From assembly GCF_900129505.1 (NCBI RefSeq), contig NZ_LT670818.1, positions 8,713,001 through 8,777,000 on the forward strand: a stretch of 64,000 bases of DNA. Reading direction: 5' to 3'. Positions 52,757-61,555 of the stretch are shown piece after piece. Source of the stretch: Bradyrhizobium erythrophlei (lineage in GTDB: Bacteria; Pseudomonadota; Alphaproteobacteria; Rhizobiales; Xanthobacteraceae). The notes under the pieces are model-generated. The model was given only the letters and a program-made list of their open reading frames with translations. It did not search any database and was not told where the DNA came from. Numbering within the stretch: position 1 is the stretch's first letter; the number at the start of each line of letters is the position of its first letter. A program made the translations under genes and the position numbers.

Positions 52757-53818
52757 TCAACTTTCCGGTGGCAAGAGGCGGATGGCATCCGGCGCGATCA
52801 ATAGTCCGACGCGCTCACCGATCGCGGCGTTGACGGTGTTTGACGCGTCGACGGTAAGAGCCTTGCCGGAGGCGCCGCTGACGACCATGCGTTGCCGGTC
52901 GCCGATAAAACTGACGCTGTCAATGGTTCCCGACAGCGGCGCGCTCCCGACCTCGACCACACGGATGGTCTCGGGGCGGATCATCGCGACCGCCGCCGGC
53001 AGGCTTGCATCGCCGCCGATCGGCTGCCGGCCGCCCGGCAGCACCAGATGACCGTTCTCGACCGCGGCTTCGATGATGTTCGCGGCGCCGATGAATTCCG
53101 CCACGAAGCGATTTTTCGGCTTGAAATAGATCTCGCGCGGCGTGCCGATCTGGGCGATCGCGCCCTTCTGCATGACGACGATGCGGTCGCCGAGCTCCAT
53201 GGCCTCGGACTGATCGTGTGTCACGTAGATGGTGGTGATGCCGAGCGCGCGCAGCAGGCGATTGAGTTCACCGCGCAGGCGATCGCGAAGCGCAGCATCG
53301 AGCGCGGTCAGGGGCTCGTCGAGCAGCAGGATGCCCGGGCGGATCGCCACCGCGCGCGCCAGCGCGACGCGCTGGCGCTGGCCGCCGGAGAGCTGGTTGA
53401 TCCGGCGGTTCTCCAGCCCGGTGATATTGGTTAGCGCCACCAGTTCGGCGACGCGCGCGGCCCGCTCCTTAGCGCCCATGCCCCGGATCTTCAGGCCGTA
53501 GCCGATGTTGTCGGCGACGCTCATATTGGGGAACAGCGCGTAGGACTGGAACACCATGCCGACATTGCGCTTCTCGATCGGCACCGAGGTCATGTCGTTG
53601 CCATCGAACAGCACCCGTCCGCCCGCATCAGGCAATTCGAGCCCTGCGATGATGCGCAGCATCGTGGTCTTGCCGCAGCCGGAGGGGCCGAGCAGCACCA
53701 GCGTTTCGCCGCGCGCGATGTCGAGTGTCGCGGGCTCCAGCGCGCGGGTGCCGTCGGCAAAGGTCTTGCCGCACGCCTCGACGCGGACCGAGGAGCCATG
53801 TCCCGCCGCTACCTTCAT
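52757..53818 (-). CDS. ABC transporter ATP-binding protein (Fe3+/polyamine/phosphonate type)
   Basis: 353 residues from the ATG at 53818, which overlaps the permease stop (ATGA). Walker A GPSGCGKT, Q-loop VFQSYALFPNMSV, signature LSGGQRQRVALARA, Walker B ILLLDEPLTALD, H-loop VTHDQSEAMELGD; a C-terminal TOBE domain (about 250-350). It energises the importer of the two permeases and binding protein. Same operon. Confidence 0.93.
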   Translation of the reverse strand: MKVAAGHGSSVRVEACGKTFADGTRALEPATLDIARGETLVLLGPSGCGKTTMLRIIAGLELPDAGGRVLFDGNDMTSVPIEKRNVGMVFQSYALFPNMSVADNIGYGLKIRGMGAKERAARVAELVALTNITGLENRRINQLSGGQRQRVALARAVAIRPGILLLDEPLTALDAALRDRLRGELNRLLRALGITTIYVTHDQSEAMELGDRIVVMQKGAIAQIGTPREIYFKPKNRFVAEFIGAANIIEAAVENGHLVLPGGRQPIGGDASLPAAVAMIRPETIRVVEVGSAPLSGTIDSVSFIGDRQRMVVSGASGKALTVDASNTVNAAIGERVGLLIAPDAIRLLPPES

Positions 53819-54600
53819 CGTGCCTGCTCCCTGTCGGCGAACATCTGCATCGCGACCAGAAGCGGAATGATCATGATAAAGAAGATCAGGGTATAGGCCG
53901 ACGCCACTTCCAGCCGCATCGAGGCGTAGCTGTCGGCAAGCCCGATCGGCAGCGTCTTGGTCAGCGGCGTGTGCAGCATCCAGGTCAGGTTGAACTCGCC
54001 GAGCGACAGGGTCACCACCATCAGGCTGCCCGCCAGAATTCCCGGCAGGGCGTTGGGAACGATCACGTCGCGAAAGCGCCGCCAGGGCGAAGCGCCCAGC
54101 GACGCCGCGCCCTCGTCCAGCGTCTTGATGTCGACGGTCGAAAACACCGCCATCACCGATCGCACCATGAACGGCATGGTGAAGATGACGTGACCGGTGA
54201 GGATGAACAGCCACGAGCGACGAAACTCGCTGAAACCCTGATAGGTCAATAGCAGCGCCAGCGCGATGGCGAGGCCGGGAATTGCGAGCGGCAAGGTAAT
54301 GATTTCCTCGACGATCCGCGACAGCCGCCCTCCCTTGACGTGCAGCGCGTAGGCGGCGGGAACGCCGGCGACCAGCGTCACGGCCAGCGTCGCAAAGGCG
54401 ATCACGAACGACAGCAGGATGGTGCCGGCATAGAGATCCCAGACCTGGAACACCCATTGCAGCGTCAGGCCTGAGGAGATGCCGCGAAAGTAATTCACGG
54501 TGACGCCCGCGGCGATCGACTGGATCGCGGGCACGACCAGGAAGGCCGCGACCAGCAGCGTGAATAGAAGTTGGCCGGTGAAGATCAGACGGTCGCGCAT
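53815..54600 (-). CDS. ABC transporter permease, second
   Basis: 261 residues from the ATG at 54600. Six hydrophobic segments and the permease EAA-type loop DEGAASLGASPWRRFRDVIVP (about 158-178). With the first permease it forms the membrane channel. Four bases separate its start from the first permease's stop. Confidence 0.92.
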   Translation of the reverse strand: MRDRLIFTGQLLFTLLVAAFLVVPAIQSIAAGVTVNYFRGISSGLTLQWVFQVWDLYAGTILLSFVIAFATLAVTLVAGVPAAYALHVKGGRLSRIVEEIITLPLAIPGLAIALALLLTYQGFSEFRRSWLFILTGHVIFTMPFMVRSVMAVFSTVDIKTLDEGAASLGASPWRRFRDVIVPNALPGILAGSLMVVTLSLGEFNLTWMLHTPLTKTLPIGLADSYASMRLEVASAYTLIFFIMIIPLLVAMQMFADREQAR

Positions 54601-54604
54601 GGGT

Positions 54605-55420
54605 TCATCCGGCCGCCGCAACCGTGCCGCCGCTGAACGAGCGCGCCAGCGCCAGGATGGCCCAGGCGATAATTCCGAGCCCGACCGACAGCGCCGCGGA
54701 CGTTGCAAAATTCGCAGCCAGCGTGAACTCGGTATAGATCAGCATCGGCAGCACATCGATATTGGTCGCCAGCGTAAACGCCGTCCCGAACGCGCCCATC
54801 GCGGTCGCAAAGGCAATGGCCCCGGAGGCCACGAAAGCCGGCCCCAGCGCCGGCAGCACGACGTCGCGCTGCACCTCCCAGGGGCTCGCGCCGAGCGAGC
54901 GGGCGGCTTCTTCCAGCCCGACGTCGAGTTTCTGCACCGCCGCCATGATGGTGAGGATGACGCGCGGGATCGAGAAATAGAGATAGCCGAGAAACAGCCC
55001 ATAGATCGAATAGGCAAAGACCAGCTTCTCGCCGAACAAACGGCTGGAGATGTCGCCGATCAGGCCCTGACGGCCGGCGAGCAGGATGATCAGGAAGCCG
55101 ACGACCACGCCGGGAAACGCCAGCGGAAAGGTCAGCATCGCGATCAATCCCGTGCGGCCGGGAAAGCGATGGCGCTGCAGGAACATTCCCGCGATCGTGG
55201 CGATGACCAGCGTGGCGATCGTGGTCGCTGCCGCCAGCAAAACGGTGTTGATCAGGGTGGCGCGGTAGCGCGGTTCGGTGAGGATGGCCAGATATCCGGC
55301 CAGCCCATGCGGCCCCTCGGCGCCGGTCACCACCAGCCGCGCCATCGGCAGCAGGAAGAATGCCACCGTCACCACGGCGAGCGGCAACAGACACAGCCAG
55401 ACGAAGGTTTTATGCGGCAT
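54605..55420 (-). CDS. ABC transporter permease, first
   Basis: 271 residues, ATG at 55420. Hydrophobic with six segments; EAA loop LEEAARSLGASPWEVQRDVVL at about 175-195. Together with the second permease it matches the two-permease layout of Fe3+/spermidine/2-aminoethylphosphonate importers. It follows a stem-loop (55427-55452) that separates it from the binding-protein gene. Confidence 0.92.
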   Translation of the reverse strand: MPHKTFVWLCLLPLAVVTVAFFLLPMARLVVTGAEGPHGLAGYLAILTEPRYRATLINTVLLAAATTIATLVIATIAGMFLQRHRFPGRTGLIAMLTFPLAFPGVVVGFLIILLAGRQGLIGDISSRLFGEKLVFAYSIYGLFLGYLYFSIPRVILTIMAAVQKLDVGLEEAARSLGASPWEVQRDVVLPALGPAFVASGAIAFATAMGAFGTAFTLATNIDVLPMLIYTEFTLAANFATSAALSVGLGIIAWAILALARSFSGGTVAAAG

Positions 55421-55426
55421 GAAGAA

Positions 55427-55452
55427 ATGGCGCTCTTAGAAAAGAGCGCCAT
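55427..55452 (-). other. Intercistronic stem-loop between binding protein and permeases
   Basis: ATGGCGCTCTT-AGAA-AAGAGCGCCAT, perfect 11-bp arms around a four-base loop, between the binding-protein stop (55459) and the first permease start. No T run follows, so it may protect the upstream mRNA from 3' decay and leave the binding protein in excess, as in other importer operons. Confidence 0.75.
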
Positions 55453-55458
55453 ATTGCA

Positions 55459-56466
55459 TCAGCGGACCTCGGCGAGATAGCGGTCGACGAAGCCTTTTTG
55501 CACGTTTTCCATCTGGCCCCAGTCGACGCTTTTGGCGCGGGCATAGTCGCTGTCCGGCAGGAACTTCTTCTTCACGGCTTCCGGCAAGTCAATCGGGCGC
55601 GCCGGGCGCAGATAGGCGTTGGTCCAGATCGCCTGCCCCTTGTCGGACAGCAGATAGTCCAGCACCTTCTTGGCCTTTTCCTTGTCGGGCGCGTTTTTCA
55701 CGAGGCCAACGACGTAAGGGAACACCACCGAGCCCTCGCAGGGAATCACAAACTCGAAATTGCCCTTCTCCGAATATTTGGCGCGATAGGCGTTGAAGTC
55801 ATAATCCAGCAGGATCGGCATCTCGCCGGACACGACGCGCGCATACGAGGTCTGCTTGGGAACGATCGGATCGTTCTTGCGCAGCTCCTTGAAGAAGGTA
55901 ATCGCCGGGTCGAAATTCGAAGCGGACCCGCCGAGCGCCAGATTGATCGCCACGGCGCCGACATAGCCCACCGCGGCCGAGCTTGGATCGAGATAGCCGA
56001 CCATGCCTTTATAGTCCGGCTTCAACAGATCCTTCCAGCAGGCCGGCACCGGTTTGCCGCCCAGCGCATCCTTGTTCACGAACAGGCCGAGCGTACCGGA
56101 GTGGATCGTGGTCCAGTAGCCGTCCGGGTCCTTCAAGCCTGCGGGCACCTGGTCCCAATTGGCGGGCTTGTAAGGCTCGAGCGCGTCCTGCGCTTTCGCC
56201 TTCATGCCGAAGGTGACGCCGAAATAGCCGATATCGCCGACCGGATTGCTCTTCTCGGCCAGGATTTGCGCCAGCGCCTGCCCCGAATTCTTGTTGTCGT
56301 GGGGAATGTCGTAGTTGAGATCGGCCTTGATGGCCTTGAGCATCGAAGCCCAGTCCGCCCATTCCGGCGGGCAATTGTAGCAGATCACGTCGGCCGCCTT
56401 TGCAGGCTGCAACGGCGCCACCAGCGCCAGCACAAGCAAGGCGAGGACGAAACGCACGGTCTTCAT
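55459..56466 (-). CDS. ABC transporter substrate-binding protein (Fe3+/polyamine/aminoethylphosphonate type)
   Basis: 335 residues from the ATG at 56466. Signal peptide (VRFVLALLVLALVAPLQPAKA), then ADVICYNCPPEWADWAS, a two-domain class F binding fold with GYFGVTFGMKAKAQDALEPYK, NKDALGGKPVPACWKDLL and VVSGEMPILLDYDFNAYR. First gene of the importer operon; a stem-loop follows. Ligand unknown; the phosphoesterase downstream would agree with a phosphoester or phosphonate. Confidence 0.9.
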   Translation of the reverse strand: MKTVRFVLALLVLALVAPLQPAKAADVICYNCPPEWADWASMLKAIKADLNYDIPHDNKNSGQALAQILAEKSNPVGDIGYFGVTFGMKAKAQDALEPYKPANWDQVPAGLKDPDGYWTTIHSGTLGLFVNKDALGGKPVPACWKDLLKPDYKGMVGYLDPSSAAVGYVGAVAINLALGGSASNFDPAITFFKELRKNDPIVPKQTSYARVVSGEMPILLDYDFNAYRAKYSEKGNFEFVIPCEGSVVFPYVVGLVKNAPDKEKAKKVLDYLLSDKGQAIWTNAYLRPARPIDLPEAVKKKFLPDSDYARAKSVDWGQMENVQKGFVDRYLAEVR

Positions 56467-56770
56467 GAATGGCTCCGAAGGCAAAGGAAGGCGTTCCCGA
56501 GGGTCGGGACATCAACCCTGACGGCCGATCAAGTATAGGCCGCGTATGAAGGATTTGCGACAAGCGGTCTTTTGCTGTGCAGCAAAGCTGTGAAGCGGAC
56601 CTGCCGCTCCGGCCACGGATCATTCGCCGACGGCTGCGCGCCGGCGATGGCTGAGTTGCATCGATGGTTGCGACACTACCTTGCGGCGCAACTTGAGTTG
56701 CAGGTATCGTGAAAGCCAATCGGGCGACCCCAAGCCTTCACGAAATCACCCGTTGCAGCGGAGACGTTCC
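56467..56770. other. Divergent promoter region
   Basis: Between the ABC importer operon (minus) and the aldolase gene (plus). No gene or clear operator is seen; both promoters must be here. Confidence 0.5.
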
Positions 56771-57565
56771 ATGACCCCTCCCGTCAATTCTCCCGCGATC
56801 AAAGTGGTAAGATCGGTCCGCGAGCAGGTGAGCGCGGAGGAATGGCAAACCCGCGTCGATCTCGCGGCCTGCTACCGCCTCACCGCGATGTACGGCATGA
56901 CCGAGATGATCGCCAACCACATCTCCTGCCGCGTTCCCGGCTCGCACGGTCACTTCCTGATCAACCCTTATGGGATGCTCTACGAAGAGATTGATGCCTC
57001 CTGCCTGATCAAGATCGATCTCGACGGCAACGTGCTCTTCAACGCTTCCGACTACGGTGTCAACGCCGCCGGCTTCGTCATTCACAGCGCCATTCACATG
57101 GCCCGGCACGACGTCGACTGCGTCGCGCATACGCACACGCCGGCCGGCATGGCGGTCTCGGCGATGGAATGCGGGCTGCTGCCGCTGGCGCAGACCTCGA
57201 TGCGGTTTCTCCATATCGCCTACCACGACTTCGAGGGCATCGCCGACGATGTCGGCGAACGCGAGCGGCTGGTCAGGGACCTCGGCGATCACGAAGCGAT
57301 GGTATTGCGCAACCACGGACTGCTGGTGGTCGGACGAACCATCCCCGCCACCTTCAACCTGCTGTATCGGATGGAGCGCGCCTGCGAGGTGCAGGTGATG
57401 GCGCTGTCCTGCAACACCAAATTGGTCTACCCGCCGCGGGACGTCCTGGAAAAGACCTTCGACAAGGTCAAGCCGCGCCCCGAGCTGCCCAACCGCAACG
57501 GCGAACTGGCCTGGCCGGCGTTGTTGCGCAAACTCGACCGCGCCGATCCATCCTACCGGAATTAG
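56771..57565 (+). CDS. Class II aldolase/adducin family protein
   Basis: 264 residues from the ATG at 56771 behind GGAGA; upstream frame not used. It contains the zinc-binding HTHTPAGMAVSA (about residues 116-127) and a third His in NHGLLVVGRT, and a catalytic acid in SHGHFLINPYG. Such aldolases cleave phosphorylated or plain sugar acids; relatives also include decarboxylases and dehydratases. It stands alone on the plus strand and ends convergent with the RidA gene. Substrate not known. Confidence 0.87.
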   Translation: MTPPVNSPAIKVVRSVREQVSAEEWQTRVDLAACYRLTAMYGMTEMIANHISCRVPGSHGHFLINPYGMLYEEIDASCLIKIDLDGNVLFNASDYGVNAAGFVIHSAIHMARHDVDCVAHTHTPAGMAVSAMECGLLPLAQTSMRFLHIAYHDFEGIADDVGERERLVRDLGDHEAMVLRNHGLLVVGRTIPATFNLLYRMERACEVQVMALSCNTKLVYPPRDVLEKTFDKVKPRPELPNRNGELAWPALLRKLDRADPSYRN

Positions 57566-57575
57566 ACTGGCGGAA

Positions 57576-58031
57576 TCAGCGCGGCACCACCGCCGTCGCC
57601 TCGATCTCGACCCGCGCTGCCGGCTCGACGAGGCGCACCACCTGGACCAGCGCCATCGCCGGATAATGCGCGCCGAAGATCTCGCGATAGATCTGGCCCA
57701 GCATCTTCAGGTTCGCCAGATATTCTTCCATGTCGACGACATACCAGGTGAGGCGGACCAGATGTTCGGGCCGCGCACCGCCCTCGGCAAGAATGGCCGA
57801 GATGTTGCCCAGGGCCTGACGAACCTGCGCGATGAAATCCGCCGGCAGATGACCGTGCGGGTCCCAGCCGATCACGCCGCCAGTCACCACAAGGCGGCCG
57901 TCGGCTGCCATGCCGTTGGCGTATCCCTTCGGCATCGGCCAGCCGCTCGGCTGCAAAATCTGCGCGCGCCCTGGCGAAGGCTCGTCCTTCGCCGCCGGCA
58001 GCACCGCAAGCGTGGGCCCTTGAGTGCTCAC
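57576..58031 (-). CDS. RidA/YjgF/YER057c family protein
   Basis: 151 residues from the GTG at 58031 with GGAGA eight bases upstream; a TTG at 58037 is in frame. NGMAADGRLVVTGGVIGWDP, RQALGNISAILAEGG and VEPAARVEIEATAVVP (conserved Arg in ARVEIEA) mark the family. Some members deaminate reactive enamines or imines; others act in aromatic pathways such as aminomuconate deamination. It is 28 bases after the CoA ligase stop, in the same operon. Confidence 0.88.
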   Translation of the reverse strand: MSTQGPTLAVLPAAKDEPSPGRAQILQPSGWPMPKGYANGMAADGRLVVTGGVIGWDPHGHLPADFIAQVRQALGNISAILAEGGARPEHLVRLTWYVVDMEEYLANLKMLGQIYREIFGAHYPAMALVQVVRLVEPAARVEIEATAVVPR

Positions 58032-58059
58032 GACCAATTCTCCGTCATTCCAGATGCAT

Positions 58060-59796
58060 TCATTCCGCGGCCATGCCCGGCGAGCCGCCGCCTGCCTGCG
58101 CGATTTGCCGCAGCGCGAACCGCTTCAGCTTGCCGGTCTCGGTCTTGGGCAGTTGCGCGACAAATTCAATTGCACGCGGATATTTGTAAGGCGCAATCTC
58201 GCGCTTGACATGATCCTGCAGCGCCGTCGCCAGCGCGTCATCGGCGGTGACGCCGGACATCAGAACCACATAGGCCTTGACGATCATGCCGCGCGCTTCG
58301 TCGGGCGCGCCGACCACGCCGCACTCGGCTACGGCCGGATGGCTCAGCAGGGCGGCCTCGATTTCCGGGCCTGCAATGTTGTAGCCGGAGGAGACGATCA
58401 TGTCGTCCGAGCGGGCCACGAAGGAAAACCGTCCCTTCTCGTCGCGCACGAACGTGTCGCCCGTGAGATTCCAGCCATCGCGCACATAGTTCGACTGCCT
58501 GGAATCCGCGAGATAACGGCAGCCGGTCGGACCGCGAACCGCAAGCTTGCCTGCGGTGCCCGCCGACACTTCGTTCATGTCATTGTCGACGACCTTTGCC
58601 TCGTAACCCGAAACCGGGCGGCCCGTCGTTCCGGCGTTGGCGTCCCCTACCCTGTTCGTGATGAAGATATGCAGCAATTCCGTGCTGCCGATCCCGTCGA
58701 GAATCGTCTTGCCCGTCTTGCGCATCCAGCTTTCGAAAACCGGCGCCGGCAGGGTCTCCCCGGCCGAAACCGCAAGGCGCAGCGACGACAGATCGGCGCC
58801 CTTGTCCATCGCGGCCATCATCGCCCGATAGGCGGTCGGCGACGTGAAGCAGATCGTGGCCTTGTGGGTCTCGATGATCTTGACCATCTCGCCGGGGGCT
58901 GCATTTTCCAGCAGTGTCGCGGTGGCTCCGAACCGCAACGGAAAGATCGCAAGGCCGCCGAGCCCGAACGTGAAGGCGAGCGGCGGCGAACCCACGAAGA
59001 CATCGTCCGGCGTGACGTTGAGGACTTCCCTGGCGTACCCATCCGCAACGATCAGGAGATCGCGATGGAAATGCATCGTCGCTTTCGGCTCACCCGTGGT
59101 CCCGGATGTAAAGCCCAGCAGTGCGACATCATCCCGGCCGGTCTTGACCGCATCGAACCGCACCGGCTTGCTCAGCGCCACGCGGTCGAGCTCGGCATCA
59201 TGGTTCGACGTTCCGTCGAAATTCACGACCTGCTTGAGGAAGCGGCTGGTCTTCGCGCACGCAACGAGTTCGTCGGCGATACGGCTGTCCGTCAACGCCA
59301 GCGCGATCTCTGCCTTGTCGATGATCTTGGTCAGTTCACCGGCACGAAGCATCGGCATGGTATTGACGACGACGGCGCCTGCCTTTGTCGCCGCCAGCCA
59401 TGCAGCGACCAGGGCCGGATTGTTGCCCGAACGGATTAGGACGCGGTTACCGGGTTTTACGCCGTAATTCTCCACCAATGCATGTGCGAGGCGGTTCGAC
59501 CAGTCGGCCAGCTCCTTGTAGGTGCGCTGGCGACCGTTGCCGATCAGCGCGACCTGATCGCCCATCCCCTGCTCGACGATCCGATCGGTCAGTTCGACGG
59601 CGGCGTTGAGATATTCGGGATACCTGAACTCCGGCCGGTCGAGGATCAATTCCGGCCATTGGTCAAACGGCGGAAGATTTCGCCGCGTAAAATCATCGAC
59701 GTGACCGGATGGACCAAGGCTCGTTGGACCAAGGCTTGTTGGGAGAAGGCTTGTTGCACCAGGGCTATTTGGGACAAGGCTTGTCTCAGCCGACAT
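58060..59796 (-). CDS. Benzoate/2-aminobenzoate-type CoA ligase
   Basis: 578 residues from the ATG at 59796 with AAGGAGGG at 9 bases. ANL-family motifs: FTSGTTGEPKATMHFHR (P-loop, about 215-232), DGIGSTELLHIF (A5 region), NLTGDTFVRDEKGRFSFVARSDD (A7-A8) and GKLKR (A10 Lys). The overall sequence resembles benzoate-CoA and 2-aminobenzoate-CoA ligases. It activates an aromatic acid as a CoA thioester. The first 30 residues hold five copies of a five-residue repeat (SLxPT-like) coded by 15-base tandem repeats; the tail may vary in length. RidA, a hydrolase and MarR follow the same strand. Confidence 0.88.
   Translation of the reverse strand: MSAETSLVPNSPGATSLLPTSLGPTSLGPSGHVDDFTRRNLPPFDQWPELILDRPEFRYPEYLNAAVELTDRIVEQGMGDQVALIGNGRQRTYKELADWSNRLAHALVENYGVKPGNRVLIRSGNNPALVAAWLAATKAGAVVVNTMPMLRAGELTKIIDKAEIALALTDSRIADELVACAKTSRFLKQVVNFDGTSNHDAELDRVALSKPVRFDAVKTGRDDVALLGFTSGTTGEPKATMHFHRDLLIVADGYAREVLNVTPDDVFVGSPPLAFTFGLGGLAIFPLRFGATATLLENAAPGEMVKIIETHKATICFTSPTAYRAMMAAMDKGADLSSLRLAVSAGETLPAPVFESWMRKTGKTILDGIGSTELLHIFITNRVGDANAGTTGRPVSGYEAKVVDNDMNEVSAGTAGKLAVRGPTGCRYLADSRQSNYVRDGWNLTGDTFVRDEKGRFSFVARSDDMIVSSGYNIAGPEIEAALLSHPAVAECGVVGAPDEARGMIVKAYVVLMSGVTADDALATALQDHVKREIAPYKYPRAIEFVAQLPKTETGKLKRFALRQIAQAGGGSPGMAAE
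59707..59781 (-). repeat. Five tandem 15-bp repeats in the 5' end of the CoA ligase gene
   Basis: Five adjacent 15-base units (consensus near CAAGGCTTGTTGGAC on the plus strand) with partial divergence; they encode SLVPN, SPGAT, SLLPT, SLGPT, SLGPS. The count is a multiple of three bases per unit, so changes in copy number keep the frame. Confidence 0.8.
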
Positions 59797-59873
59797 GTTC
59801 ACTGCCCTCCTTTTCGGGACGAAAGGCTTCAGTCCAATAGGCCGTCCGACAGCGCGCCATGCGAAACATTTTA

Positions 59874-59884
59874 TACTTAAAGTA
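59874..59884. promoter_or_regulatory. Candidate MarR-type operator upstream of the CoA ligase gene
   Basis: TACTT-A-AAGTA inverted repeat about 80 bases before the ligase start, in the AT-rich gap between ligase and hydrolase. The symmetrical AT-rich form fits MarR sites generally; no direct evidence. Confidence 0.4.
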
Positions 59885-59932
59885 ATTTGGCGCAATAGTC
59901 CAAATCCGGGCGACCCAATACTTTTTTGCTGC

Positions 59933-60751
59933 CTAGCGTTTCGCCAGTTCCTTCAGGCGCAAGGTCATCGGCGAGCCCGGAACGGCCAGCGGGGCAATCG
60001 CGGTGAAATGATTGGCGGCGGGGACGACGCCGAACCGGGTGGCGAGGCCCGCCGCGCCCCAGTGCTCAACGATTGTTCGGCTCTGCCTAAAATATTCCGC
60101 GCTCTCGTTTTCGCCGACCACCGCATCGAGGCTGCCGCGCGAAGGCGCCTTCCAGAACAACGGGCTCGCCGCCCGGGCGGTGGCGTCATCGAGCTGCAAT
60201 GCCCCGTTGATCGACGTTGGAACCAGCGGCCCCAACTCGAACAGGCCAGAAATCGCGTAGGCCGCAACGACGAGATTTTCGGGCAGCGACGCGTCGTAGG
60301 CCGGCCAGTCGGTCGCCAGCATGCAGGCGGCGAGATGCCCGCCGGCGGAATGGCCGCTGATGATGAGGGAGCGTCCCATGCGCGCCAACTCACGCGTCGC
60401 CATCCGCATCTGCTGGATGATCTGATCGACCGTGACCGCGGGACACAGGTCGTAGCTAGGAATGGCGACACCGATGCCGTGGGCATTCAGCCCGCCCGCG
60501 AGATGGCTGAAAAAGGAGGCGTCCAGCGCCTGCCAGTAGCCGCCATGGATGAAGACGACGATCGGCCCTTGATCGCTGCCGGGAAAGAAATCGATGCTGT
60601 GCCGCGCGCCCGGGCCATAGGCGATCACCTGCGGCGCGTGCCGCTCGCGATAGGCGGCCGCGTCGGTTGCCCAGCCAGCCATGATCGCGGCATTTTCCGG
60701 GACCCGCGCCCGGTTGTTGTATTCGGCTTCGTAGTCGACGGCGGCGGCCAA
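59933..60751 (-). CDS. Alpha/beta hydrolase (kynurenine formamidase/arylesterase-like)
   Basis: 272 residues from the TTG at 60751, next to the MarR stop at 60759; no better start is open. HGGYWQALDASFF (oxyanion His-Gly-Gly), SGHSAGGHLAA (Ser nucleophile, about 143) and VPAANHFT (His, about 250) are in place, with an Asp in SLDAVVGENES. The sequence resembles arylformamidase. In an aromatic/amino-aromatic operon it may hydrolyse a formamide or CoA intermediate. Confidence 0.85.
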   Translation of the reverse strand: MAAAVDYEAEYNNRARVPENAAIMAGWATDAAAYRERHAPQVIAYGPGARHSIDFFPGSDQGPIVVFIHGGYWQALDASFFSHLAGGLNAHGIGVAIPSYDLCPAVTVDQIIQQMRMATRELARMGRSLIISGHSAGGHLAACMLATDWPAYDASLPENLVVAAYAISGLFELGPLVPTSINGALQLDDATARAASPLFWKAPSRGSLDAVVGENESAEYFRQSRTIVEHWGAAGLATRFGVVPAANHFTAIAPLAVPGSPMTLRLKELAKR

Positions 60752-60758
60752 GACGCGA

Positions 60759-61250
60759 CTAAGCCCGTTTTTGCGCGGACTTCTGCGCCGAGGCCTTGGT
60801 CTTGGCCAACAGCCGCATCAGTTCGCGCACGTCTTTCGGGGTCAAATCGAAAAATATGTCGGCGATCCAGGTTTCGTGCTCGGTGGCCATCTTGCGAAAC
60901 TCGGCGCGGCCGGTTTTTGTCAGCCGTATCACCTGCACGCGGCGGTCGGTGTCCGATGTCCGCCGGTCGAGATGGCCGGATTCGACGAGACGCTCGACCA
61001 GCCCGGTGACGTTGCCGTTGCTGACCATCATCCGCTTCGAGACGTCCGACAGCGTCATGCCGTCGGGCGCCTTGTCGAGCTGGGCCATCAGGTCGAACCG
61101 CGGCAGCGTGACATCGAACCGCTCGCGCAGCCGGCCGCGCACCTCGCCTTCGATCAGGGTGGTGCAGGTCAGCAGGCGCAGCCATAATCTGAGTTCGTTG
61201 CCGTGATCTTCCGGGAGTTCGACGGCCTTGGTCTCGGAATCAAGGATCAT
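60759..61250 (-). CDS. MarR-family transcriptional regulator
   Basis: 163 residues from the ATG at 61250 (the longer open frame has no site). Winged helix with VTLPRFDLMAQLDKAPDGM and MTLSDVSKRMMVSNGNVTGLVERL (recognition helix, about 65-88), then DRRVQVIRLTKTGRAEF (wing). It probably represses the downstream hydrolase/ligase genes and perhaps the divergent binding protein in response to an aromatic acid or its CoA ester. Confidence 0.9.
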   Translation of the reverse strand: MILDSETKAVELPEDHGNELRLWLRLLTCTTLIEGEVRGRLRERFDVTLPRFDLMAQLDKAPDGMTLSDVSKRMMVSNGNVTGLVERLVESGHLDRRTSDTDRRVQVIRLTKTGRAEFRKMATEHETWIADIFFDLTPKDVRELMRLLAKTKASAQKSAQKRA

Positions 61251-61555
61251 GATGCAATCACACCTGCCTGGGTCGTCACCGCAGCACGGATGCCGGTGCT
61301 GCCAACCTCGCATTTCGGGCTTGGCTATTGTTTTGACCTTCAAATAATTCGCGACGCACTGCAAGTCAAAAGGCTGCAGGCCCCGCATCCCGTGCCGAGA
61401 TATGCAAATTTCTTTAGGCTTCAAACAATTGGCGTGCCGTTTGCATGCTGGTCTCGCGGTGGGCTCGGACCTGGCGCGGCTCTGCTTGCGGCAACAGCCG
61501 TCATCAGAATAAGCTCCAGCCTCGAGCACGGGTTGGCGTAACGGGGGAATGGGTC
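61251..61555. promoter_or_regulatory. Divergent promoter region with paired CTTCAAAyAATT elements
   Basis: Between MarR (minus) and the binding protein (plus). Two 12-base direct elements, CTTCAAATAATT (61338-61349) and CTTCAAACAATT (61419-61430), differ by one base and are 81 bases apart. They may be regulator half-sites or just AT-rich promoter sequence. No other gene is seen. Confidence 0.4.
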
